Shown: in pieces, positions 1-5,661 of the stretch
Layout of the letters: each line of letters begins with the position of its first letter
How positions within the stretch are numbered: the stretch's first letter is position 1
Translations under genes and position numbers: made by a program
NCBI GenBank assembly: GCA_020444985.1
Contig: JAGRHK010000137.1
Coordinates: forward strand, 1-5,661
DNA from: Candidatus Competibacteraceae bacterium
GTDB lineage: Bacteria; Pseudomonadota; Gammaproteobacteria; Competibacterales; Competibacteraceae
DNA: 5,661 bases
Reading direction: 5' to 3'
Notes under the pieces: generated by a model
The model's database searches: none
Seen by the model: only the letters and a program-made list of their open reading frames with translations
What the model was told of the DNA's origin: nothing

Positions 1-1124
1 ATCGACGGCGCGGCGGGAGCTGTGCTGTCGTCGTCGCTAACACGCCCGGTCTGGATCAGCACCGACGCAGTCTGACCGACACGCAAGACAACGGATTCCG
101 GTATTTTTTCGATGATCACGCGCACCGGGATGCGCTGAGCCAGACGAATCCACTGGAAGGTCGGCGCGACATTCGGCAACAGGTTCTGGCCGGTGCTGCC
201 GTTGCTGACCGCGATGCCCCAGCCAACGCTGTCCACCCGTCCGCGTAGCGGGATGTCCGGATAGCTCATCAACGTGATCGTGACAGCATCGCCCTGCTTG
301 ATGCCCGCGATCAGTGATTCCCGAAAATAGGCGGCGATCCAAAAACTGTTCTCGTCGATCAGGGCCATGAAGGGCTGATTAGCGACTGCCTGGGAGCCAA
401 GCCGGACATTGAGATTGGCAATCATCCCGTCTACCGATGCTTTGACCTCAGTAAAATTCAGGTTCAACTGAGCGGTTTCGAGTTGCGCCTTGGCCTCGCG
501 CAACTGGGAATTGCCCGGACCGACAAGTCCGCGATCCGCTTGCACCTGCGCCAGTTGCGCCTCCGCTTGGCGCAAGTGACTCTGGGCGCCGAGCAAGGCG
601 GCATCGGCTTGTTCCTTAGTGGCAAGATCCACTTGGTAATCGCGCAGCGCCTTGTCGTAGGCTGCAGGAGAAACATCTTTGATCTTGACCAGCGCAGCAT
701 TACGGTCGAGTGTTTTCTTCGATTCGACCAAGGTCGAAACTTTGGCTTTTACATCGCTGTTGGCCTGAATGATCGCTGATTTGGCTTGCTCGATGGCGGC
801 CTCGGCAGCGACGACCTGCTTGTCCAACGCGACCAAGGTTTCTTGCGTAAGATCCAACTTCGCTTTGGCCAGCGCGAGATCGGTCTCGAAGGTGCGCGGA
901 TCAATGCGGAATAGCAAGTCGCCTGCCTTGATGTGCTGATTGTCCCGGATTGGCAAATCGACCACCGGGCCGGACACCCGCGGTGCGATCCGGATGACAT
1001 TCGCCATGACCTGGCCATCGCGGGTCCAAGGATTGACCAGATAATCGTAGTACTTCCATGCCACCAGGATGATGGCGAGCAAGAGGATCGTGGCGAACAA
1101 AAGGTAACGAAACAGACTGCGCAT
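1..1124 (-). CDS. HlyD/EmrA-like periplasmic adaptor (membrane fusion protein) of an AaeAB-type efflux pump, partial at C-terminus
   Basis: This is the periplasmic adaptor expected to link the inner-membrane FUSC permease encoded upstream to an outer-membrane channel. I translated the frame from ATG at 1124 to the window edge: 374 codons without a stop, so the gene is open at its 3' end. Residues about 5-23 form one N-terminal membrane anchor. The first half of a split lipoyl/barrel-sandwich domain follows at about 45-75 (APRVSGPVVDLPIRDNQ, then IKAGDLLFRIDP). Residues about 76-222 are an Ala/Gln/Lys-rich coiled-coil hairpin, and the second lipoyl half is near 224-255. The beta-barrel region includes FWIAAYFRES (261-270) and a typical QWIRLAQRIPVRV segment (324-336). 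The last visible residues are an acidic, Ala/Pro-rich tail (SDDDSTAPAAPS), so the true stop is probably close. The gene starts 4 bases after the DUF1656 stop with only a weak GGA upstream, which suggests translational coupling. The family is confident; the substrate is unknown. Confidence 0.93.
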   Translation of the reverse strand, partial: MRSLFRYLLFATILLLAIILVAWKYYDYLVNPWTRDGQVMANVIRIAPRVSGPVVDLPIRDNQHIKAGDLLFRIDPRTFETDLALAKAKLDLTQETLVALDKQVVAAEAAIEQAKSAIIQANSDVKAKVSTLVESKKTLDRNAALVKIKDVSPAAYDKALRDYQVDLATKEQADAALLGAQSHLRQAEAQLAQVQADRGLVGPGNSQLREAKAQLETAQLNLNFTEVKASVDGMIANLNVRLGSQAVANQPFMALIDENSFWIAAYFRESLIAGIKQGDAVTITLMSYPDIPLRGRVDSVGWGIAVSNGSTGQNLLPNVAPTFQWIRLAQRIPVRVIIEKIPESVVLRVGQTASVLIQTGRVSDDDSTAPAAPS

Positions 1125-1128
1125 AGGA

Positions 1129-1338
1129 TTAGATCCGAATGAAAAAAGTGCCGATCAGTACCGTATAAATCGCGACGAAGGCGACAAAGATCGCTTGCGG
1201 AAAGACCAGAAAACGTGTCCAACGCAAGCGGTTGAGGATTTGCGTAGTGAGCAGGGTCGCCATGATGGCCAAGGTCAGCACGAGCAGCATCGGAGGTAGA
1301 TAGACTCCGTGGAAGTCGATCTCTTTCGGAATAGGCAT
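1129..1338 (-). CDS. DUF1656 family small inner-membrane protein (AaeX-like)
   Basis: This 69-residue hydrophobic protein has two predicted membrane helices, about residues 16-33 and 46-67, separated by a short basic loop (NRLRWTR). The N-terminal motif KEIDFHGVYLPPML matches the E-(I/V)-D-x-x-G-V-Y-(L/V)-P-P pattern I associate with DUF1656, the family that includes E. coli AaeX (67 residues). Members are almost always encoded beside FUSC permeases and HlyD-like adaptors, as here. Their biochemical role is not established; an accessory part of the efflux complex is the usual inference. The start at 1338 is supported by an AAGGA ribosome binding site 7 bases upstream that abuts the FUSC stop codon. 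Two other frames also read across this region, but only this one has family character and a good ribosome site. Confidence 0.93.
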   Translation of the reverse strand: MPIPKEIDFHGVYLPPMLLVLTLAIMATLLTTQILNRLRWTRFLVFPQAIFVAFVAIYTVLIGTFFIRI

Positions 1339-1345
1339 GATCGTA

Positions 1346-1350
1346 TCCTT
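1346..1350 (-). promoter_or_regulatory. Ribosome binding site of the DUF1656 gene
   Basis: AAGGA lies 7 bases before the ATG at 1338 and directly after the FUSC stop codon (TGA, 1351-1353). It fixes the start of the small gene. It also places the two genes so close that ribosomes ending FUSC could reinitiate. Confidence 0.75.
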
Positions 1351-3537
1351 TCAAAAACGGGACTCGCGAAGGCGTTCCCAGTGCAAAGCGGAGGCCTGCT
1401 GAGTGGCGCTAATGAGTGTTTCGGACAGGCTGCGATACGCCGACAGTTCACGCAATAGCGCCTTCGCCGTGCAGGAATTCGCCGCTTCTGCACCACGGTT
1501 TAGAGTGTCACGTACATCGCTTCTGACCTGCATCAAATATGTATGCAGACGCGCCGTCAGCCCGTTGGCGGTCGGCAGGGCATCTGGCGCGTCGTGGAAG
1601 TTTTCCGCTAGATTTTCCAAGGCTACGCGCCAAGCGTGGGTGGTCGGATACATCCGTTCGATCATGTCGAGACTGTCGCTTACGCGGCCTAATCGATGCA
1701 GATCCATCATTCCGGTGGTCAATGCATACAAGGATAGGCACAGCGCCTGGCCTTGTTTTTTCTCCTCCCCGTTCATAGCCGCTTCAGGCATGACACTCAC
1801 CCAGGTCGCCATTTTATCGGGAATGCGCATCAGGTTACGCAGGTGGTAGGCGCGCCATTGCCGCCGCCACCATCGGCTTCCAGAGGCTCTCTGGTCGTGG
1901 CGGATATCTTCGATAAGGTAACGGAATGAGGCCATGTAACGACGCAATAGACGCTGAAAAGCGGCTTCCGGTCGGAATGAAACGGGCGCTGATCGCGTCA
2001 GCCACAAGAGAATGAACGGAACCTGATAGACGATCAACAGATTAGCGGTATAGTAGAAACTATAGGCTTGATCATTCGCAATCTGCAGAGCCATCGCAAC
2101 AAAGCCGAGGACGATAAAGCGTACTGGAGCATGTTCGGGTTGGTGGAACAACCACGCGCCAATGAACATATACACGTATAGCATGATCCCAAGACCCAAA
2201 TAACTGCTTAGTTGGGGCATGATGATCATGTGCATGATGCCTGCGATGACAATCGTCACGCTACCCAATGCCTCTACAGCAGGTAGGTACGTGGTGGGCT
2301 TCATCGCCAGAAACATCCCGTAAATCGTGGATAGCAGAATCGCTGACGTACCGTTGGGAAAGTCTGGCACAAAAATGTAAATCGCAAAGGCGAGCCAAAA
2401 AGTGAGGGTCGTCCGCAGAGCCAGCGCGATCTTTTCCGGGTCGGGGATTATGGAGCGTGTCGGGGCGCGCTTAACATCCACGTCACGGTGGCTGTACGCA
2501 CCCTCAACGACAATGCCCCGCGCCTCGGCCACGGCAAGCAGCAGATTGGCGCTATGCTGATCGATGTCGGCCAAGGTTTCGAGACTGATCAAAACCGCAC
2601 CGTGATCGAAAACATCGCCGGAAGCGTCGATCTGATCGATACTGGGCAAAGGCGCTTTTCGCGGTGGTTCAACCGTCTGTGCGCCATCAAGTATCGCTAC
2701 GCTCTGATCCAGGCGTCTTTCAATTTCCAGCAGCACGGGTCGGATATCCGGTAATGCTTTGAGCAGGTACTGACTGTTGAAAGTCTGGAGGTCTATGCTC
2801 AGGCTGTTCATCAGATTGACCAGCGCGGTGAATTCGTCAATCGTGCGACGCCATGCATCACGATTGTTAATGATATCAAAACTTTCGATGATCCCCGCGT
2901 CGATACGATTGTGGAAATCGGTCTGGAGCGCCAGGGCTTGGCGACTCCGATCCAGTCTGTTTTTCTCATTCGCCGCCGCAGAGCCTTCGCGGTAGGCCAC
3001 GTGCAAATCGCTCAGCACCTGCTTTAGATTTTCGATCTGATCCCGCAATTTGTGCATAAAATTGCGCCGTTGATGATCGATAAGGAGGACATTGGCGACA
3101 AAGGTATAAACCAATACGCCAAGCAGGGTTTCCTCCAGCCGCAACATCACGATCTCGAAAGCCAATGCCGAATTTTCGGATGAATAAATCGGCATCAGAA
3201 TGGTCAGCCAACCGCCTACAAACCAGACATAATAGCGGCGGTTATCCTGCATCATGTAGCTGCACAGAAAAATCCAGCAGGCCACAGCGGCGCCGAATGC
3301 CCAGCGATGTTCGTTGAACAAGGCCATGAACACGAGCGAAAGGCCCCCACCCATGAAGGTGGCCAGGATGCGCATGAGTCCCTTGTGAAAAGATTCTCCC
3401 TCGTTGCCCAGGGCGCAATAAATGACGGCGAACATCGCCCACTTTGGTTCGTCCCAGGCAAGCGCAAGGCTCAAGCCAACGGCGATCACTACGGAAACCG
3501 CAAGCCTTGTCGCAAAAAGAAATCGTTCCGAATGCAT
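1351..3537 (-). CDS. FUSC family inner-membrane efflux permease (AaeB/fusaric acid resistance type)
   Basis: This 728-residue protein has the duplicated FUSC layout. A first membrane bundle spans about residues 11-153, with helices near 11-28, 33-45, 54-73, 77-94, 103-117 and 136-153. A cytoplasmic region runs from about 155 to 365. A second bundle spans about 368-513, and a long soluble C-terminal part covers about 515-728. Family-like features include WAMFAVIYCAL (33-43), the RLEETLLGVLVYTF stretch (133-146) closing the first bundle, and PNGTSAILLSTIYGMFLAMK (394-413) in the second. Characterised relatives such as E. coli AaeB export aromatic carboxylic acids such as p-hydroxybenzoate, and others give fusaric acid resistance; the substrate here is inferred only by analogy. 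ATG at 3537 is the only ATG, GTG or TTG start before an upstream in-frame stop at 3604-3606, although its ribosome site is weak. The gene leads a three-gene cassette and its length is normal for the family. Confidence 0.95.
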   Translation of the reverse strand: MHSERFLFATRLAVSVVIAVGLSLALAWDEPKWAMFAVIYCALGNEGESFHKGLMRILATFMGGGLSLVFMALFNEHRWAFGAAVACWIFLCSYMMQDNRRYYVWFVGGWLTILMPIYSSENSALAFEIVMLRLEETLLGVLVYTFVANVLLIDHQRRNFMHKLRDQIENLKQVLSDLHVAYREGSAAANEKNRLDRSRQALALQTDFHNRIDAGIIESFDIINNRDAWRRTIDEFTALVNLMNSLSIDLQTFNSQYLLKALPDIRPVLLEIERRLDQSVAILDGAQTVEPPRKAPLPSIDQIDASGDVFDHGAVLISLETLADIDQHSANLLLAVAEARGIVVEGAYSHRDVDVKRAPTRSIIPDPEKIALALRTTLTFWLAFAIYIFVPDFPNGTSAILLSTIYGMFLAMKPTTYLPAVEALGSVTIVIAGIMHMIIMPQLSSYLGLGIMLYVYMFIGAWLFHQPEHAPVRFIVLGFVAMALQIANDQAYSFYYTANLLIVYQVPFILLWLTRSAPVSFRPEAAFQRLLRRYMASFRYLIEDIRHDQRASGSRWWRRQWRAYHLRNLMRIPDKMATWVSVMPEAAMNGEEKKQGQALCLSLYALTTGMMDLHRLGRVSDSLDMIERMYPTTHAWRVALENLAENFHDAPDALPTANGLTARLHTYLMQVRSDVRDTLNRGAEAANSCTAKALLRELSAYRSLSETLISATQQASALHWERLRESRF

Positions 3538-3632
3538 ACCCGTGTGATTCGGTAAGTGTAAGATGCCAAGCTGCCGCGTCGGGAGACAGCGACAGTGCGT
3601 ATCTCAGGGACAGCGTACCTTAAGACACGAAA

Positions 3633-3663
3633 AGTATATGACGGAATGGGGGAAGGCGTCGAA
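3633..3663 (-). promoter_or_regulatory. Possible promoter for the FUSC efflux cassette
   Basis: On the minus strand TATACT (3633-3638) resembles a -10 box, with TTCGAC (3658-3663) as a poor -35 box at a long 19-base spacing. The start codon lies about 95 bases downstream, which would give a long leader. The 248-base gap before FUSC must hold the cassette's promoter unless transcription reads through from the reductase gene. This is only the best match I could see by eye and may be chance. Confidence 0.2.
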
Positions 3664-3695
3664 CTATGGTCAGAGATGAGCCGGGATTGCAAAGA

Positions 3696-3712
3696 CGTCG
3701 GGGAACCCGACG
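3696..3712 (-). terminator. Candidate rho-independent terminator after the DJ-1/reductase pair
   Basis: A perfect 7-base stem (CGTCGGG/CCCGACG) with a 3-base loop lies 73 bases past the reductase stop codon. On the minus strand it is followed by TCTTTGC, a short T-rich stretch. The stem is strong but the T-tract is weak, so termination may be partial. No T-run follows it on the plus strand. Confidence 0.4.
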
Positions 3713-3737
3713 AGTGACTGGCGTTGCCCGATCCCGT

Positions 3738-3754
3738 GCTGGCTAGCAGCCAGC
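3738..3754. repeat. Short inverted repeat (hairpin) between reductase and FUSC genes
   Basis: GCTGGC and GCCAGC flank a 5-base loop (TAGCA). It lies between the reductase stop and the candidate terminator hairpin, and no T-run follows on either strand. It could stabilise the mRNA 3' end, act as a protein site, or be chance. Confidence 0.35.
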
Positions 3755-3785
3755 GTAGGATGGGCGTTTTCCGAATGTGGCCGAA

Positions 3786-4760
3786 TCAGGCGCTAAGCAG
3801 AATCTTGCCATCGCGATCTTGGAAGTAGGCGTGCATCGCCTCGGCGGCCCGATGCAGCGGGAACACCTGCGCGACTGCCAGGGTCAGGTCACCGTTCGCG
3901 GCCCCGTTTAATAACTCTTGTTGCAAGGCGCGAATCTGCTCAGCGCTTGCCCGCTGTAACTGCCTCATGGCCCAAAATCCCCGAATCCGGGTCTCCTTAT
4001 AAATCAGATCGGCGACATCCAGTTGCGCGGTGGCATCCGCCATCGAACCGAATGAGAGCACAGTCGCGTCCACGTCGACGAGCCGCAGCAGATCGCCCAT
4101 CCCTTGGCCCCCAAGCATATCGATGGCGCCAGCAATGCGCCCGTCACCCACTGTCGAACGGACCTGCGCCAGCCAATCCAGGGTATCGGTGCGCGCCACG
4201 CAAGCAAAGCCCCGATCCTGCAAGGCGCGCTCCGCCGACGTACTCCGCACCAGGCCAATGCTGGGGATGCCACGCGCGGCGGCCAGTTGCGCCAGCGTCA
4301 TACCGACCATTCCGTTGGCGGCATTGATTGCGAGCCATTCGCCGGGCTTGAGCGCGAGGTCGTTGAGCGCCATCAAGGCGCTCATCGGCATGGCCAAGAG
4401 CAACGCCGCTGTTTCATCGGACACCGTCTCAGGTATGGGTATCACCGCAGTTGCCGGTGCGGTGAAGTATTCCGCCCACGTCCCCTGGACCCCGGCAACC
4501 GCGACGCGATCACCGACCTTCAGGCCCTGGACCTGATCGCCAAGCGCATCGATGATGCCCATCGCTTCGGAGCCGGGAATCGCCGGCAATGCCGGCTTCA
4601 CTCCATATTCGCCGCTGATGGTCAACACATCGTGATTATGCACTGGGCTTAGGCGCATACGCAGGCGGACTGCGTCCGAGGCTGGCTCCGGCAGTGAGCA
4701 ATCGGTCATGTAAACAACGTCCTTGGGCGTACCGAAGGTTTCATAAGTAATCGCTTGCAT
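3786..4760 (-). CDS. Medium-chain dehydrogenase/reductase, zinc-independent, 2-enoyl thioester reductase/quinone reductase-like
   Basis: This 324-residue NAD(P)H-dependent oxidoreductase of the MDR superfamily is likely cytoplasmic. The N-terminal GroES-like domain covers about residues 1-120 and contains LPAIPGSEAMGII (58-70) and GLKVGDRVAV (79-88). The Rossmann domain includes INAANGMVG (145-153), matching the NAAN-x-x-VG cofactor loop of the ETR-like group, and VRS (171-173), where an Arg often contacts the NADPH 2'-phosphate. Tyr52 in ISGEYGVKP aligns by eye with the catalytic Tyr of 2-enoyl thioester reductases. Only two cysteines are visible (21 and 187), so the four-Cys structural zinc lobe is absent and 'zinc alcohol dehydrogenase' would mislead. 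The frame is open upstream to an ATG at 4892, but ATG 4760 begins the family-like MQAITYETFG and has a strong ribosome site; the longer form would add 44 unfamiliar residues and overlap the DJ-1 gene. The substrate is unknown: enoyl thioester, enal or quinone reduction are all possible. Confidence 0.9.
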   Translation of the reverse strand: MQAITYETFGTPKDVVYMTDCSLPEPASDAVRLRMRLSPVHNHDVLTISGEYGVKPALPAIPGSEAMGIIDALGDQVQGLKVGDRVAVAGVQGTWAEYFTAPATAVIPIPETVSDETAALLLAMPMSALMALNDLALKPGEWLAINAANGMVGMTLAQLAAARGIPSIGLVRSTSAERALQDRGFACVARTDTLDWLAQVRSTVGDGRIAGAIDMLGGQGMGDLLRLVDVDATVLSFGSMADATAQLDVADLIYKETRIRGFWAMRQLQRASAEQIRALQQELLNGAANGDLTLAVAQVFPLHRAAEAMHAYFQDRDGKILLSA

Positions 4761-4767
4761 GATAATT

Positions 4768-4773
4768 CTCCTC
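4768..4773 (-). promoter_or_regulatory. Ribosome binding site deciding the reductase start
   Basis: GAGGAG lies 7 bases before the ATG at 4760. It is the strongest ribosome site I saw in the window and decides against the longer in-frame start at 4892. Confidence 0.8.
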
Positions 4774-4784
4774 AGTTCTTTGTT

Positions 4785-4835
4785 GTCGTGGACGCTTCGC
4801 GTTTGCGACAACGGGGTTGTTTCTTCGCGTCGTGG
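4785..4835. repeat. Mosaic short repeats between the DJ-1 and reductase genes
   Basis: On the plus strand GTCGTGG occurs at 4785-4791 and 4829-4835, and CTTCGCGT at 4795-4802 and 4823-4830. Between them is a small inverted repeat, ACAAC-GGG-GTTGT (4808-4820). The two words appear in opposite order at the two ends. The block fills most of the 79-base gap and could be a leader structure, a regulator site or decayed duplication. Confidence 0.45.
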
Positions 4836-4839
4836 GGCG

Positions 4840-5580
4840 CTATGCAGCCTGGCGTTGCGGGACAATCGCCGCAGCGGAGTTGACCGCCTCAATCAGCAAC
4901 TGGGCCGTCTCCGCTGACGAAATCGGGTTTTGGCCGGTGATCAGATGGCCGTCACGGACCGCAAAAGACTGAAAATCCGGTCCCGCCATATAATGAGCGC
5001 CCTGGGCTTTCAACTGCGTTTCCAGCCGGAAAGGCACCACCTGATCCAGCCCGACCGCGCGTTCCTCGCGATTGCTGAAGCCAGTCACGCGGCGCCCAGC
5101 GATCACCGGCCGTCCATGACCGTCGCGGACCCCCAACAAGCCCGATGGCCCGTGACAGACGGCAGCCACGAACGTGTCCGTGTCGAGCGCGGTGCGGATC
5201 CGTGCGGCGAGCGTTTTATTCGGCGTGAAATCCCAGACCGTACCATGTCCACCTGCTAAAAAGAGGCCGTCATAGGCAGAAATGTCCAGCGTGCTCAACG
5301 GCCAACTGAACCCCAGGCGCGTCTGGGTGTTGGGGTCGTCGAAGTAACGTTCGACGCTCGCCGGGTTTTCGCCACGGGCCTGGACACTGCGGGGATCGAT
5401 AGGCGCCGGGCCACCGAGAATCGAGTACACGTCCGCAGACAGGCCGGCATCCAGGAAGGCGTAGAACGGCGTCGTGAATTCCTCCAACCAGACGCCCGTC
5501 GGTTCGGCGTCACTATGGACTGCGCCCATGCGGTCATGTGAAGTCAGGATCATGGCGATTTTGCGGGTTTGTTCAATCAT
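4840..5580 (-). CDS. DJ-1/PfpI superfamily protein, Hsp31/glyoxalase III-like (type 1 glutamine amidotransferase-like)
   Basis: This is a 246-residue soluble protein with no signal peptide. The nucleophile elbow is AAVCHGPSGLL (139-149), giving Cys142 followed by His143 as expected for the Cys-His pair of Hsp31-type DJ-1 proteins. GLFLAGGHGTVWDF (105-118) is the conserved glycine loop before it. The acidic partner near the nucleophile is probably Glu33 or Glu34 in GVWLEEFTTP, and VTGFSNREE (165-173) supplies the glutamate expected for the catalytic triad. TGQNPISS (215-222) is also typical. Characterised relatives act as glutathione-independent glyoxalases, converting methylglyoxal to lactate, or as stress chaperones; true glutamine amidotransferase activity is not implied. 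The length of about 240 residues fits the Hsp31-like class rather than the shorter PfpI class. ATG 5580 has GGAG 6 bases upstream. The reductase gene follows after 79 bases on the same strand. Activity here is inferred from motifs only. Confidence 0.92.
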   Translation of the reverse strand: MIEQTRKIAMILTSHDRMGAVHSDAEPTGVWLEEFTTPFYAFLDAGLSADVYSILGGPAPIDPRSVQARGENPASVERYFDDPNTQTRLGFSWPLSTLDISAYDGLFLAGGHGTVWDFTPNKTLAARIRTALDTDTFVAAVCHGPSGLLGVRDGHGRPVIAGRRVTGFSNREERAVGLDQVVPFRLETQLKAQGAHYMAGPDFQSFAVRDGHLITGQNPISSAETAQLLIEAVNSAAAIVPQRQAA

Positions 5581-5615
5581 GTTCGTCTCCAGAGGTGTGT
5601 TGAAAGTGGGGTTAG

Positions 5616-5642
5616 ATTAAACGCCTCTATGAGGTTTGAAAA
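5616..5642 (-). promoter_or_regulatory. Putative promoter of the DJ-1/reductase pair with an embedded palindrome
   Basis: On the minus strand TTTAAT (5616-5621) matches 5 of 6 bases of a -10 box, and TTTTCA (5637-5642) is a fair -35 box at a short 15-base spacing. The region upstream of it to the window edge is A/T-rich, like an UP element. The spacer holds CCTC-TAT-GAGG (5624-5634), flanked by AAA and TTT, which could be a repressor operator. The leader before ATG 5580 would be about 30 bases. The assignment is by eye. Confidence 0.35.
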
Positions 5643-5661
5643 ATAATTAAAAATATATTTA

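Noticed and set aside
749..1354. 201-codon open frame on the minus strand overlapping the DUF1656 and adaptor genes
   Set aside because: The adaptor and DUF1656 frames in the same region have clear family motifs. This frame gives Ser/Arg/Trp-rich sequence without domains.
1403..1849. 148-codon open frame on the plus strand within FUSC
   Set aside because: It is antisense to the FUSC C-terminal region and has no recognisable motif or supported ribosome site.
3489..3692. 67-codon minus-strand open frame covering the FUSC upstream region
   Set aside because: It overlaps the FUSC start in another frame, shows no motif or ribosome site support, and runs through the likely promoter region.
3771..3786. 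CCGAAT repeated twice (CCGAAT-GTGG-CCGAAT) at the end of the reductase gene
   Set aside because: A six-base direct repeat is too short to exceed chance and shows no link to an attachment site or mobile element.
4104..4652. 182-codon open frame on the plus strand
   Set aside because: It lies wholly antisense to the MDR reductase, whose protein motifs are clear. Its translation is Arg/His/Gln-rich with no family character, as expected of a shadow frame in GC-rich DNA.
4761..4892. Longer N-terminus for the reductase starting at 4892
   Set aside because: It would add 44 Arg-rich residues that overlap the end of the DJ-1 gene, while ATG 4760 has a strong ribosome site and begins the family-like N-terminus.

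Overview
The window reads as ordinary chromosomal DNA from a moderately GC-rich Gram-negative bacterium. A beta- or gammaproteobacterium is most likely, judged by the gene families (FUSC-type inner-membrane efflux protein, DUF1656 protein, HlyD-like periplasmic adaptor) and by codon choice. I cannot name the genus. All five genes lie on the minus strand, so the window is best read from right to left. I saw no tRNA, rRNA, CRISPR array, insertion sequence or phage gene.

Right part (about 3786-5661). An AT-rich promoter region at the right edge leads into a DJ-1/PfpI-superfamily gene of the Hsp31/glyoxalase III type (4840-5580). After 79 bases comes an NAD(P)H-dependent medium-chain reductase resembling 2-enoyl thioester reductase/quinone reductase (3786-4760). 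The two probably form an operon handling reactive carbonyl or electrophile stress; that role is inferred from the families. A GC-rich hairpin followed by a short T-rich tract (3696-3712) may end this transcript.

Left part (1-3537). Three tightly packed genes form an efflux cassette of the AaeB/AaeX/AaeA (p-hydroxybenzoate and fusaric acid efflux) type. They are a 728-residue FUSC permease (1351-3537), a 69-residue two-helix DUF1656 protein (1129-1338) and an HlyD-like membrane fusion protein (1-1124) whose C-terminal end runs off the window. The gaps are 12 and 4 bases, so co-transcription and translational coupling are likely. The order is permease, small protein, adaptor, unlike the E. coli order aaeX-aaeA-aaeB. 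An outer-membrane channel gene could follow to the left, outside the window, and no regulator gene is visible.

Together the window holds an aromatic/organic acid efflux pump beside a two-gene detoxification unit. I found no strong evidence for an undescribed system. The most useful points to follow up are the functional pairing of the two units, a palindrome inside a putative promoter at 5616-5642, and the mosaic repeats between the DJ-1 and reductase genes.
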